From TMED27 sp964350695 (GTDB taxonomy: Bacteria; Pseudomonadota; Alphaproteobacteria; Micavibrionales; Micavibrionaceae): 32,247 bases of DNA. The translations under genes were made by a program, and so were the position numbers. Location of the stretch: assembly GCA_964350695.1 (NCBI GenBank), contig CAYGKM010000015.1, positions 1-32,247 on the forward strand, in the 5' to 3' direction. A model generated the notes under the pieces. The model did not search any database and was not told where the DNA came from. It saw nothing but the letters and a program-made list of their open reading frames with translations. Positions within the stretch are counted from its first letter, which is position 1; every line of letters begins with the position of its first letter. Positions 31,864-32,247 of the stretch are shown piece after piece.

Positions 31864-32141
31864 ACATTGAACTCGGCATATTAAATGACGGTGGTATAAT
31901 GCTTGTTTGCGATGGACCATTTCCAAATATTGTAAAGCGCATAGAATATTATCGTGAACAGCGACTTTTTATGCTCGTTTATAAGGGTGACGATAACGGA
32001 CATTTAATGGATTACGAAATCCCGGAAGACATGTCAGACTCAATTGAAAAAAGCCCAAACGTAATTGTTTATTCAATTCTTAAAAACCATGAACCCTTAG
32101 GCTATAAAGTGCCGCTTATCAAAGTCGGTGAACTTTACTAA
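31860..32141 (+). CDS. Hypothetical protein, no family recognised
   Basis: This 93-residue product starts MNIELGILNDGGIMLVCDGP and is of mixed charge, with likely beta-strands (RLFMLVYKGDD, NVIVYSILKN) and no membrane segment. Its ATG overlaps the TGA of the preceding gene, so the two are probably translated together and may act as a pair. I do not recognise the family. It ends 57 bases before tRNA-Gly. Confidence 0.65.
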   Translation: MNIELGILNDGGIMLVCDGPFPNIVKRIEYYREQRLFMLVYKGDDNGHLMDYEIPEDMSDSIEKSPNVIVYSILKNHEPLGYKVPLIKVGELY

Positions 32142-32151
32142 AAATTTATTC

Positions 32152-32179
32152 TTGCTTTTCACGAGTAATTCTCTATAAA
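32152..32179 (+). promoter_or_regulatory. Predicted tRNA-Gly promoter
   Basis: TTGCTT (32152-32157) and TATAAA (32174-32179) are spaced by 16 bases, placing the transcription start about 12 bases before the tRNA 5' end. Confidence 0.6.
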
Positions 32180-32198
32180 TTCCATCTATCCAAGGATC

Positions 32199-32247
32199 GC
32201 GAGTGTAGCTCAGGGGTAGAGCGCAACCTTGCCAAGGTTGAAGTCGA
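32199..32247 (+). tRNA. tRNA-Gly: tRNA-Gly (anticodon GCC), truncated by window end
   Basis: The 5' portion is visible: acceptor strand GCGAGTG, a D arm with AGCTCAGGGGTAGAGC, and the anticodon arm CAACC-TTGCCAA-GGTTG giving anticodon GCC. The T arm and 3' acceptor strand lie beyond the window. Confidence 0.95.

Noticed and set aside
31540..32141. Toxin-antitoxin module in the two small overlapping genes
   Set aside because: Neither product shows a DNA-binding fold or a toxin motif; overlap alone is not enough.

Overview
The window looks like the chromosome of a free-living alphaproteobacterium. The strongest evidence is a gcrA cell-cycle regulator gene, a bifunctional Rsh (SpoT/RelA) gene next to rpoZ, a tandem two-domain cold-shock protein, a freestanding prolyl-tRNA-editing protein, and tRNA-Tyr beside a TrmH-type rRNA methyltransferase. 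Base composition looks close to balanced by eye. No insertion sequence, phage, CRISPR array or rRNA gene is visible. I cannot place it below class level with confidence.

Layout. 1-1029: tRNA-Tyr (minus), then rlmB (plus). 1030-1451: the only long gene-free stretch. It holds a sigma70-like promoter, a possible 30-codon ORF, a 17-bp hairpin and an intrinsic terminator 46 bases before polA. 1452-5036: polA and an alpha/beta-hydrolase relative that lacks the nucleophilic serine. 5037-10495: a translation block of rpmI, rplT, a HAD hydrolase, pheS, a GNAT acetyltransferase and pheT. 10492-12201: a fatty-acyl-CoA ligase (minus). 12390-12899: a double cold-shock protein (plus). 12882-17187: an RND efflux pump and its membrane-fusion protein (minus). 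17356-17844: gcrA. 18009-21430: a tight minus operon in the order DUF2062, acpS, lepB, rnc, era. 21505-22020: apt (plus). 21992-26558: rpoZ, rsh and a cation/proton antiporter (minus). 26630-27250: a family 5 uracil-DNA glycosylase (plus). 27247-29046: leuA with its leader peptide and promoter (minus). 29061-31424: PrdX-type deacylase, CnoX-like thioredoxin/TPR protein, LON-domain protein and a 59-residue Trm112-like protein (minus). 31540-32141: two unrecognised overlapping small genes. 32199-end: truncated tRNA-Gly.

Most of the window is core housekeeping: translation, replication and repair, rRNA processing and protein export, the stringent response, purine salvage and leucine synthesis. 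The most informative non-coding element is upstream of leuA. An 18-codon ORF with seven leucines is followed by mutually exclusive hairpins, which is the architecture of a leucine transcription attenuator, and its start codon lies almost at the predicted transcription start. The rlmB-polA gap has a similar promoter/small ORF/hairpin/terminator layout with no obvious known family and is the best candidate for an undescribed RNA element. All four convergent gene pairs overlap at their 3' ends.
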